This document shows, piece by piece, positions 1-9,400 of a stretch of 61,952 nt of DNA. The stretch spans positions 1 through 61,952 of the forward strand of contig CAZJLP010000030.1 of NCBI GenBank assembly GCA_964546955.1. Direction: 5' to 3'. The DNA comes from CAZJLP01 sp964546955 (GTDB lineage: Bacteria > Verrucomicrobiota > Verrucomicrobiia > Opitutales > Opitutaceae). The notes beneath the pieces are model-generated. The model made no database searches and had not been told where the DNA came from. It worked only from the letters and a program-made list of their open reading frames with translations. A program made the position numbers and the translations under genes. Position 1 is the stretch's first letter. Each line of letters starts with the position of its first letter.

Positions 1-36
1 GGTTAGAAAAGAAAGGAGGTGTTTCATGGCGGCGTG

Positions 37-453
37 TCACCGGGCGGCGACGAGGGAAATGAAAGGAAGCTTTCGCCAGTGGAGGACGAGCAGGCCGGCC
101 GAACAGGCGAGCACCACCCAGGCGAGAGCGAACAGCAGGCCGCCGTCGCCCTGCACGACGATGCCGAGTTTGGTGAGGTGAAAGAAAATTGCGCCGCTCA
201 TGGTCGCGGCGGCGAGCCCCGCGCCCAGCGCGACGCCGCGCGGGGTGAGCAGGAGAAGGCTCGCGACCAGCTCGACGAAGCCGGATCCCCAGCGGCCCCA
301 GGGCTCCTGGCCGACGGTCGTGAAGATGTACACGGATTCCGGCGAACCCGTGAATTTGAAAAACAGCGTCTGCAGCAGGATGGCAGCGGCGATAAGACGG
401 GCGGACCAGTCTGCTATCCGGAGGAGCTTGGGGTGCGAGGTACTTGCTTGCAT
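37..453 (-). CDS. DoxX-like small membrane protein
   Basis: A 138-residue protein with four hydrophobic segments (about residues 17-32, 55-70, 73-93 and 104-124), the size and topology of the DoxX family. The segment RLIAAAILLQTLFFKFTGSP near residues 19-38 is the typical first helix of that family. DoxX-like proteins sit in the inner membrane; some take part in redox processes, but the function here is not known. The gene is transcribed away from the ECF sigma operon that lies upstream on the same strand, 60 bases away. The start is the ATG at 453 and no better in-frame start is seen. The family assignment is by recognition of sequence style, not by a search. Confidence 0.7.
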   Translation of the reverse strand: MQASTSHPKLLRIADWSARLIAAAILLQTLFFKFTGSPESVYIFTTVGQEPWGRWGSGFVELVASLLLLTPRGVALGAGLAAATMSGAIFFHLTKLGIVVQGDGGLLFALAWVVLACSAGLLVLHWRKLPFISLVAAR

Positions 454-513
454 CGCACATGAGAGCCGGTGGCCCGGGATCTTATTCCCGGGAAAGCGCA
501 GGATCGCGTCGCT

Positions 514-1266
514 CTAGATCAGCCGTTTCAACGCGTCAGCGCCCGCGTCAGTCACCAGGATATAGACGAGATCCCCGTTGGCCCACGCGGTGGAGGCGTA
601 TTCGCCCTGCACGAGCAGTTGCCGCCGGGGATCGATTGTCTCGCGTGAAACGTCGCTGCGCCGTCCGACGTACAGGTGATACCAGGCGCCGTCCCGATGG
701 AAGCAGATCTCGAAGAGCTGGCAGCCGCCGACCGTGACCGAGCGGCATCGTGCGGCGCGCAGTTGCTCGACGTCGACAGCCGGGCCACGGGTCAGGGGAA
801 GCGGGGCGGCGGCGAGCTGAGCCTGGAGGCCGGAGAGTCCCGCCGGGAAGCCGTCGTGCTGATCGTGAGCGTCGGCGGTGTCGCGCAGAGCAAAGGCAAT
901 GAGTTGCGCGCCGGACGGAAGCGACACGGGCGCACGGCGGAGGAACAGGAGCGATCCGATCAGCGCGACGACGGCAGCGGCGGCGGCAAGTGCGACCCAG
1001 CGCGGATGCTTCCACCACGCGCGGTCGGTCCGGGCGGCACTGACCCGGCCGCCGGCGAGGATAGCTTCGCGCAGGCCGGGAGGCGGGGCCAGCTGCGGCA
1101 ACTTCGCGGCGACGGCTTGGTCAAGGCGGCGTTCGTTTTCAAACCACGCCCGCAGGTCCGGATCGCGCTCGGCCTGGGCGAGAGCATCGGCGAATGCGGG
1201 GTCTGCCGCGTCGCGACCCTCCGGCCGGTAGGCTCGAAGAATGAACTTTGCTTCGTCGTTGTTCAT
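514..1266 (-). CDS. Membrane-anchored anti-sigma-factor-like protein
   Basis: A 250-residue protein that starts 4 bases inside the end of the upstream ECF sigma gene (ATGA overlap), so the two are almost certainly translationally coupled. Residues 1-90 are soluble and charged. One transmembrane helix follows near residues 108-126 (ALAAAAAVVALIGSLLFL), then a periplasmic C-terminal domain. That is the architecture of a membrane-bound anti-sigma factor holding the sigma factor at the membrane. I do not see a zinc-binding HxxxCxxC motif, so it is not a classical ZAS protein. The reading frame is open further upstream to 1632, but that part lies inside the sigma gene. The ATG at 1266 is preferred because it gives the overlap and a sensible N-terminus (MNNDEAKFILRAYRPEG). 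Confidence 0.62.
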   Translation of the reverse strand: MNNDEAKFILRAYRPEGRDAADPAFADALAQAERDPDLRAWFENERRLDQAVAAKLPQLAPPPGLREAILAGGRVSAARTDRAWWKHPRWVALAAAAAVVALIGSLLFLRRAPVSLPSGAQLIAFALRDTADAHDQHDGFPAGLSGLQAQLAAAPLPLTRGPAVDVEQLRAARCRSVTVGGCQLFEICFHRDGAWYHLYVGRRSDVSRETIDPRRQLLVQGEYASTAWANGDLVYILVTDAGADALKRLI

Positions 1267-1802
1267 GGGCGCGCCTGGGTATTGGGAAAGCCGATGACCT
1301 TGCCGCCGTTTTGCCGTTCGGCGAGTCGGAGGCGGAGCTGGGCCTTGCCGCGTGAAAGACGAGACATGACGGTGCCCGTCGGGACGCCGAGAACCTCGGC
1401 GATTTCGAGGTAGGAGAGGTCCTGCAGATAAAAGAGCGTGAGAGGTTCTCGAAAGAGTTGGTCGACCTCCTGCAGTGCCTCCATGACGAGGGACGCGTCC
1501 AAACGGTCGACTACGCGCGGATCGAGATCCGGGACGTCCTGGCCCGAAGTCGGGAGATCCTCGAGAGCGGAGGCGCGGGCCTCGCGACGCCGCGTCCGCA
1601 GGAATTCGCGGTACAACGTGGTGAAGAGCCACGATTTGGCTTTGGCGATCTCGCGCAGGTTTTCGCCCTTCGTAGCCCAGATGAAAAACGTCTGCTGCGT
1701 GAGGTCGCTCGCGTCGGCGGAACTCCGCGTCAAGCTTAGCGCAAAGCGGTAGAGCGACGCGTAGTAGGTATCCACCAACTGAGGAAAAACCTCATTCTGC
1801 AT
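1263..1802 (-). CDS. ECF-type RNA polymerase sigma factor
   Basis: A 179-residue sigma-70 family protein of the extracytoplasmic function type. Region 2 is visible in the stretch with LTQQTFFIWATKG (DNA melting and -10 recognition). Region 4 ends the protein with the helix-turn-helix LSYLEIAEVLGVPTGTVMSRLSRG. The two are joined by a short linker, as usual in ECF sigmas. An in-frame TTG at 1820 would add six residues; the ATG at 1802 is preferred and leaves an 11-base overlap with the end of the NRDE gene upstream. The downstream gene overlaps by 4 bases and looks like its membrane partner, so the pair probably responds to an envelope or extracellular signal. The regulon is unknown. Confidence 0.9.
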   Translation of the reverse strand: MQNEVFPQLVDTYYASLYRFALSLTRSSADASDLTQQTFFIWATKGENLREIAKAKSWLFTTLYREFLRTRRREARASALEDLPTSGQDVPDLDPRVVDRLDASLVMEALQEVDQLFREPLTLFYLQDLSYLEIAEVLGVPTGTVMSRLSRGKAQLRLRLAERQNGGKVIGFPNTQARP

Positions 1803-2625
1803 CGGAGGTCGGAGGTGCAAATGCTCTAGGTGATTCCCGCGATGAAGTCACGAGTGCGTTGGGCGAATCTCCATTTTCCAGCGGCTTCGATCCCGTTCCG
1901 GTCGCCAGGTGAAGAATGTGTGCCCGCTGCAACCGGCCGCCGGGCCAATGCACGGCGTGGTAGCGCACGGTCGCGCGATGCTCTGCGACAGTCACATGGG
2001 TGACGCTCCGCGTGGACGCGTCACCGCGGCACATTAGCACCGAATGTGCGGGATCGCTGGGATGATGTTCCGTCTGGAAACGCCATTGGTCGGGGACCGT
2101 GGGCTCGGCGGCGGCGCCTACGATGGCATTGAAGCGGCGCCGCCTGAAGGCGAGGACCTCGCGGGGCGAAAACGACGAGGAGCTCAGCATGGGCATTAGT
2201 CCGGCCGTCTCGATTTCGCGCAGTTCCGCGCCCTGCCAGTGAAGCAGCAGCGGAGATTCGCCCGGCATCAGGGCGAGCAGGTAAAAAGGGCCCGTCTCGG
2301 TGAGGGGCTGGCGGCGGACGCGAGCCAGCACATCGGGCAAGGTGGACGCCTCCGAACAAGCCAGGACCACGGATCCGCGGCTGTGCGGAGGTGGGAAGCG
2401 TAGGTCCGGCGTGTGGTCATAGTCGTTGAGGAGGCAGACGGTGAGGCCGCAGTCGTTGAGAGCGATCCAGGCTCCCCCGCGATCGCTGTCGGAGGGAGCG
2501 ATCACCGTGCGGGCGTCCCGCTGCCGGACGACCGGCGGACGCTCCGCGCCGCGCGCGTGCTTTTCGTCGCGATTGAACAGCAGGTCGTAGCCTCCGGCGC
2601 GAACATTCCAGCTTACCGTGCACAT
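1792..2625 (-). CDS. NRDE (TANGO2-like) family protein
   Basis: A 277-residue protein that begins MCTVSWNVRAGGYDLLFNRDE. The N-terminal Cys2 and the NRDE motif (residues 18-21) define the NRDE/TANGO2 family, thought to have an Ntn-hydrolase-like fold with the N-terminal Cys as potential nucleophile. The conserved GGAWIALND segment follows near residues 49-58. The biochemical role of bacterial members is not settled; eukaryotic TANGO2 has been linked to lipid and haem handling. The 3' end overlaps the ECF sigma gene by 11 bases and the 5' end overlaps the DinB-like gene by 13 bases, so the four genes 514-3146 probably form one operon. Confidence 0.85.
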   Translation of the reverse strand: MCTVSWNVRAGGYDLLFNRDEKHARGAERPPVVRQRDARTVIAPSDSDRGGAWIALNDCGLTVCLLNDYDHTPDLRFPPPHSRGSVVLACSEASTLPDVLARVRRQPLTETGPFYLLALMPGESPLLLHWQGAELREIETAGLMPMLSSSSFSPREVLAFRRRRFNAIVGAAAEPTVPDQWRFQTEHHPSDPAHSVLMCRGDASTRSVTHVTVAEHRATVRYHAVHWPGGRLQRAHILHLATGTGSKPLENGDSPNALVTSSRESPRAFAPPTSDAE

Positions 2626-3146
2626 GCGAGGGCGGGGGATTGCGCGCGTTGGAAGGCGAGGGTGGACGGAGCGATGCCGAACGAGGGCTCCGGTTCGAAG
2701 CCCTGCAAACGGGCCATGACAGCCACGAGGGCGTAATGGTGGATGGTGTGACTGAGCAGGAATTCCAATTCGCGAAGCGGCGAGGTCGGGCTGGCGACGG
2801 TCTCCACGGTTTCCGCGACGTAGCCCACGCTGCGCTCCCTCGTCAGACTGGACGACAGGCGCTCCGCGACGCCCTGGAAAACGGCCCTGGCGTGAACTGG
2901 ATCGGCTTCAAGCGAAGGATCGCGCGTGCGCGCCTCGTAGTCGATTTCGCCGCTCTCCAATCCGTGCAGAAATGCCTGATAGTGATCGATGATGTGCCGG
3001 ATATGGCCCCCGATGCACGCGTTGAAGCAGGCGGGGATCCGGGCGCGGTAGAGCGCTTCGTTCAACGACGCGAGCAAGGCGATCCCTTGGGCGATCGCGG
3101 CGAGGTTGGCGTCGACGGCGGCTTGGAGCGGTGAAGGGAGGTGCAT
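2613..3146 (-). CDS. DinB-fold (DUF664-like) protein
   Basis: A 177-residue helical protein. His residues occur at positions typical of the DinB/YfiT metal-binding four-helix bundle: GGHIRHIIDHY near residues 47-57 and SHTIHHYALV near residues 132-141. Members bind a divalent metal through three His; some are thiol-dependent transferases, most are uncharacterised. It is the first gene of the probable operon that continues through the NRDE protein to the sigma/anti-sigma pair, and it overlaps the NRDE start by 13 bases. The start is the ATG at 3146. The family call rests on the His pattern and length only. Confidence 0.7.
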   Translation of the reverse strand: MHLPSPLQAAVDANLAAIAQGIALLASLNEALYRARIPACFNACIGGHIRHIIDHYQAFLHGLESGEIDYEARTRDPSLEADPVHARAVFQGVAERLSSSLTRERSVGYVAETVETVASPTSPLRELEFLLSHTIHHYALVAVMARLQGFEPEPSFGIAPSTLAFQRAQSPALACAR

Positions 3147-3404
3147 GCGTGGCTAAACCCGTATGAGACTCCTGCATCGATTTTATTCCCCGATTCTTTG
3201 GCGGTTACTCTGCACGGACCTGGATAAGGGGCAGGCTAGGAACGGTCGGACGTTCCCCATTTGAGGCACGCTCTTGCGGCTGCACGCCCGCTCGGTGGCA
3301 ACGCTTTTCGCCGGTCTTCCTAAAAGAGCCACCTGATCGGTTTTTACAAAACTTAGGGGACGGCGTGCCGATAACATTAGCTCCTGATTCCACTTCATTC
3401 TATC
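3147..3404. promoter_or_regulatory. Divergent intergenic region with candidate structured leader
   Basis: This 258-base region separates the DinB-like operon (minus) from the giant 3507-residue gene (plus), so it should hold both promoters. Two hairpins can be drawn by eye toward the plus-strand gene. One is GGAACG/CGTTCC at 3239-3256. The other is GGTGGC at 3294-3299 pairing with GCCACC at 3328-3333, enclosing an inner GC-rich stretch and followed by a GATCGGTTTTT sequence at 3335-3345 that could act as a weak terminator. This could be an untranslated leader with regulatory structure. No known riboswitch consensus matches convincingly. Confidence 0.3.
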
Positions 3405-6400
3405 ATGCGTAAAAGCACGGCGGCGGGTTTCCCGGGTTTTCCGGGAGGGTATACATTGTCCCAGCGTCTGGTCCGCCGAGGCCTGACCCTTTCGTTTTGC
3501 TTCCCCGCCTTGGCCTTCGGGGTCATCTGCCTGCTTCCGCTGAGCGTCATGGCAGGAGGTCTGGCTAAAGCGGGTCTTGGCCGTGAAGTCGTTTTCATCG
3601 ACTCGGCCGTTAGGGACCCCGAAGTACTTGCCGCCGGTCTTCGAGCGGGTGTCGAGAGTGTGCGCGTCGAATCCAGCTCCGACGGACTTGCTCAGATCGC
3701 CACTTATCTCTCGGAGAGACGCGACATCAGCGCCATCCACATCGTGAGCCATGGCGATGTCGGCAAGATCCAGCTCGGCAGCACCTGGCTCGGCAGCCGC
3801 GAAGCGGCGGCAAGAGGTGAATTGCTCGCCAACATCGGGCGGTCGCTTTCTGCGGGGGGTGACATTCTGCTGTATGGCTGCTATACGGCACAGGGAACGG
3901 AAGGTCGCGCTTTCATAGGCAGCCTAGCAGCGTTGACCGGCGCGGACATCGCCGCCTCCTCGGATATGACCGCAAGCGCCGCGCTGGGTGGAAACTGGTG
4001 CCTGGAGGAGACAACAGGAACCGTTGTTTCCAGCATTGAGGCTGGCAGCGCCTGGGCAGCATACTCTGGAGCACTGGCATCCATCCCGGCTAACGTAACA
4101 ATTAACTTTAATGCGTCCGGTTTTGTAGAAGGCGCTGATCATGGATCGGCTGTCTTTACGCAAGGTGATTTCACCATTACCTATAGCGCGGCTAACTGGT
4201 TCCAGGATACAGATGATGGCCAGGCTGGCAGCGCCGGGCTTTTTGCCGGTGCGTTCAGCGGCCAGGAAACAATCACTATTCAGACAACTTCAGGCAACGA
4301 ATTCGATTTCACCAGTTTTTTTATCAACGTATTTGGCGGTGGTTTTGCTTCGGTACAAGGCTTCAGAGACGGCGCAGCTATAGGTACGCAAACAATAGGA
4401 AGTGGCTTCGGCCAAACAGCGGGTACCTATACAGTCACGCTGGATAGTAACTTCGATAATGTCGACAGGGTGGTGATTACATCCAACAGCAGTGGTTTCT
4501 TCGATATCGTGGATTCGTTTGTTCTGAATACAACCAACAGCCCACCTTCGATCACCAACCTCAACGGCGACAGTGTCGCCTGGGCTGGCGTTGGCAGCAC
4601 AGTAGTACTCGATGCCAGCACGAATGCCTCGCTGACCGATTCCGAATTCGGTGCGCTTAACAGCGGGAATGGCGACTGGTCGGGAGGGAGCTTCACCGTG
4701 CAGCGTTCTGGGACCGCTATTACTTCAGATACCTTCGGATTCAATACCTCGAGCGCTTTATTCACAGTCAGTGGCGGCAACCTTCAATCCGGTGGACTTA
4801 CCTTTGCTACCTTTACCAATACCAACGGCATACTGACAATAACCTACACCAGCAGCGGCACGGCAGCGACCACTGCGCTGGTCAATGACGTTGCGCGACG
4901 TATAACCTATCGCAACGATACGCCGGCAGGTGACGCAACCGTGCGCTTTACATTGAGCGACGGCGCCGCGAGTACTACGGCCGATGTCACGGTAACAAGT
5001 GACACCATCTACGTAACGAATACCACCGACACTGCTACGATTAATATTACAAACGGCGTGAGCTTCAGCGAGGCCGTTGGCATCGCCGCCGCCGACGCTA
5101 CAGGCAGCCAGACGATCGCTTTCGCTAGCTCACTTGCCGGCACTGCGTTGACCATCGCTAGCGTAACGTTAAATGAAAGCCTGACCTTCGACATGGACGC
5201 GGCCAGCGGCATGTCGCTCACCGGCGGGACCATCACTCTTGGCAGCGGTACCCTGAGCCTGAGCAACGGCACCGCTGACACAGCCACCATTTCCAGCGGG
5301 CTGGCAAGCAGCGGTGCGCTCACCAAGATCGGTGCAGGCACGGTGACGCTGTCACAGAACAACAACACATATTCAGGCACGACAACCATTTCCGCCGGAA
5401 CGTTGGCGGTCAGCGGCGGTAACGCTATTGCCACCACCAGCAGTGTCACCGTGGCCAGCGGTGCCACCCTGTCGCTGTCGGCCTCTGAAACCTTTGGAAA
5501 TCTTTCGGGCGCAGGATCAGTCACGTTAGGCAGCAGTACGCTCACTACCCTGCTGACTGCGGATACCACATTCTCTGGTAGCATCAGTGGTTCCGGCTCG
5601 TTTAATGTTAACCAAACCGGGGCAGCGACCTTTGCACTAACGCTATCAGGTACAAATACCTTCACCGGTGCGGCCACGCTTCAGAATTTCGGTTGGCTCA
5701 AGTTAAACGGGGACGCATCTTACTCGAACAGCAGTCAGTTGCGCGTCAACGGCAATTCCAAGCTAACATTGCTGTCGGATCAAACCGTTGGCAGCTTCGC
5801 TAGCGGCTCAGGTACCGCAAGCATTGACCTGGGTGTCTACACCCTGACCGCTGGCAGTGACAATAATAGTACAAGTGTTGCCGGTGTCATTTCCGGCAGT
5901 GGTAATCTGGTCAAACAAGGCAGCGGAACCATGACCCTGTCTGGTACCAATACCTACTCGGGCACGACTGGCATAAGCGCCGGTATTTTGAGTGTTTCCA
6001 GCGATAGCAATTTGGGTAGTGCTGCGGTAACGCTGTCCAGCGGCGCCACGCTGAATGTCACCGGCGCAACAACTATCGACAATGCCGTTGCGTTGTCTGG
6101 TAACGCCACTGTCAGCAACTCGGCAAACGCTACCCTGTCAGGGACCATCAGTGGTGCTAACGATTTGACCAAGGCTGGCGCGTCGACGTTGACGCTATCC
6201 GGCAGCAATACCTACTCCGGTACCACCGTCAGCGCAGGTACCTTGAGTGTCGCTAGTGACAGCAACCTAGGCAGCGGCACGGTTACATTGGCCAGCGGCG
6301 CTACGCTCGCGGTGACCGGTGCAACCACCATCGATAATGGCATTGCGCTATCCGGTAACGCCATTGTCAGCAACTCGGCAAACGCTACCCTGTCAGGGAC

Positions 6401-9400
6401 CGTCAGCGGCGCTAACGATTTGACGAAGGCTGGCGCGTCGACGTTGACGCTATCCGGCAGCAATACCTACTCCGGTACCACTGTCAGTGCAGGCACCTTG
6501 AGTGTCGCCAGCGACGGCAACCTCGGCAGCGGCGCCGTCGGCCTCGCCAGCGGCACCACCCTCGCGATCACCGGCGCCACCAACATCGACAACTCCATCG
6601 CGCTGACCGGCACCGCCACCATCAGTGCCAGCTCCTCTGCCACCCTCTCGGGCGTCATCAGCGGCAGCAATCTTTCCACGTCCAGCGGCGGCACCCTCAC
6701 CTTGAGCGGTACCAACACCTACACCGGCGCCACCAGTGTCACCGCCGGCACGCTCGCCGTCAGCAGCGATTCAAATCTCGGGACCGGGAGTATCGATCTC
6801 GCCAATGCGGCCGCGCTTAACATCACCGGCGCCGCCACCATCGATAATGCCATATCCCTGACCGGTGTCTCCAACATCGGCTCCACCGCGTCCGCGACCT
6901 TGTCGGGCGTAATCAGCGGCGGCGGCTTGACAAAAATCAACGCCGGCAGCCTCACGCTTTCCGGCACCAACACCTACACGGGCGTCACCAACGCTTTCGC
7001 TGGCACCTTGATCGTCACCGGGTCCACCGCCGGCGCCTCGACCGTGTTCTCAGGGGCCATTCTTGGCGGCTCCGGCACGCTCGGCGGCAACGTGACGGTC
7101 AACAGCGGCGGCACGCTTTCCCCGGGCGCCAGTCCGGGCACTCTCACCATCAACGGCAACCTCACCCTGGCCGCCGGCAGCACGCTGGCCGTCGAAATCA
7201 ACGGCACGACCGCCGGCACACAGTACGATCAGGTCATCGTGAATGGCACGGTCGACGTCACCAGCGCCACTTTGGCCGTCACTCACGGCTACACGCCAGG
7301 TAACGCCGACAGCTACACCCTCATCGTCAACGACGCCTCCGACGCCGTGACCGGCACCTTCAGCGGCCTCGCTCAAGACGGCACCCTCGCCGCCAGCGGC
7401 AACGGCACCGTGCTCACCGCCAGCTACACCGGCAGCAGCGGTAACGATTTCAGCCTCACTTCACCGAGCTACCCGGTTGTCACTTCGGTTTCGGCGAGCA
7501 CCGCCAATGGCACCTACAAGATCGGCGACACGATCAGCGTCACCGTCACCTTCGACAAAAACGTCACCGTCGACACCACGGGCGGCACACCCACGCTCCA
7601 AGTCGAAACCGGTACCGTGGACCGCTCCGTGAATTACGTGTCCGGCTCCAGCACCAACGCGTTGAGCTTCAGCTACACCGTCCAGTCGGGCGACTTGTCG
7701 TCCGACCTCGACTATGTTTCGACCAGCGCACTCGCGCTCAATGGCGGCACGATCCGCGACGGGTCGAGCAACAACGCGATTCTGACGCTGCCGACACCGG
7801 GCGCCGCGAACTCCCTGGGTGCCAATAAAGCGCTCGTCGTCGACGGTGTGCGGCCCACCGCCAGCATCGTCGTCGCAGACACCGCACTCGCGGCCGGTGA
7901 AACCTCGCTTGTCACCATCACCTTCAGCGAAGCCGTCACCGGCTTCACCAACGCCGACCTCACCGTCGCCAACGGAACGCTCAGCGCAGTGAGCTCTTCC
8001 GATGGGGGTATCACCTGGACCGCTACGCTGACACCCACCGCCGGTCTCGAAGATGCGACCAACGTGGTCACGCTCGACAACACAGGAGTCGCCGACGCCA
8101 CCGGCAACGCCGGCACGGGCACCACCGACTCCAATAACTACGCCGTTGATACCAAGCGCCCCACGGCCGCCATCGTGGTGGCCGATACGTCCCTGAGTTT
8201 CGGTGAGACGTCCCTCGTGACAATCACGTTTAGCGAAGCCGTAACCGGTTTCACCAACGCCGATCTTACCGCCGCCAACGGTACGCTCAGCGCGGTCAGT
8301 TCGAGCGACGGCGGTGTCACCTGGACGGCCACGCTCACCCCGACGTCGAATACCGAGGACGCCACCAACGTGATCACGCTCGATAACACCGGTGTCGCCG
8401 AGGCCGCCGGTAACACCGGCACCGGCACGACCGATTCAAACAATTACGCCATCGACAACATCGTCCCTGCCGCTCCGTCCGCGCCCAACCTCGCTGCGGC
8501 GAGCGACAGCGGGGCATCCAGCACGGACAATCTCACCAGCGTCACCACCCCGACGTTTACCGGCACCGCCGAAGCGAATAGCACCGTCACCCTTTACGAT
8601 ACCGACGGCACCACGGTGCTTGGCACCGCGAGTGCGACCGGCGGCAATTGGTCGATCGCGTCCTCTACTCTTACGTCGGGCAGCCACACCGTCACAGCCA
8701 AGGCGACGGACACGGCCGGAAACACCTCCTCCGCCTCATCGGGCCTCAGCATCACCATCGATGCCACCGCACCCACCGTGACCGACGCCAGGATCAGCAT
8801 CAGCGGCGCCACCGGCACAGGCGGTGCCTACAAGATTGGCGACATCGTCACGGCCAGCTGGAACAACACGAGCGGCGGCGACAATAACAGCGACATTGCC
8901 ACCGTCGCCGTTGATTTTAGCCAGTTCGGCGGCGGCACGAGCGTGACGGCGACCAATTCGAGCGGCACCTGGACGGCCACTTACACGGTGGTCGCCGGCT
9001 CCATCGACACCACCAGCCGCAACATTTCGGTTACCGCCACCGACAACGCCGGCAACACGACAACCACGGCAGATTCCACCAACGCCACTGTCGACAGCAT
9101 CGCGCTCACCGTCAGCGACGCCCAAATCAGCATCAGCGGCGGCATGGGAATCATCTACAAGATCGGCGACACCCTCACCGCGACCTGGAACAATACTGCC
9201 AGCGGCGACAACAACAGCGACACGATTTCCAGTGTCACCGTCGACTTCAGCCAGTTTGGCGGAGGATCCACCGTGGTCGCGACCAACTCCAGCGGAACAT
9301 GGACGGCGTCCTATGCGATCGTCTCCGGAGCCATCGACTCCGCCAACAAGAATATCTCCGTTACGGCGACCGACAATTCCGGCAACGCCACCACCACTGC

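Noticed and set aside
3290..3345. Cyclic di-GMP-I (GEMM) or cobalamin riboswitch before the giant gene
   Set aside because: Short similarities such as ACGC and GCCACC exist, but the long conserved core of either class is not present in order.
5937..6955. CRISPR array
   Set aside because: The repeats are about 255 bases, adjacent and coding. There are no short direct repeats with unique spacers anywhere in the window.
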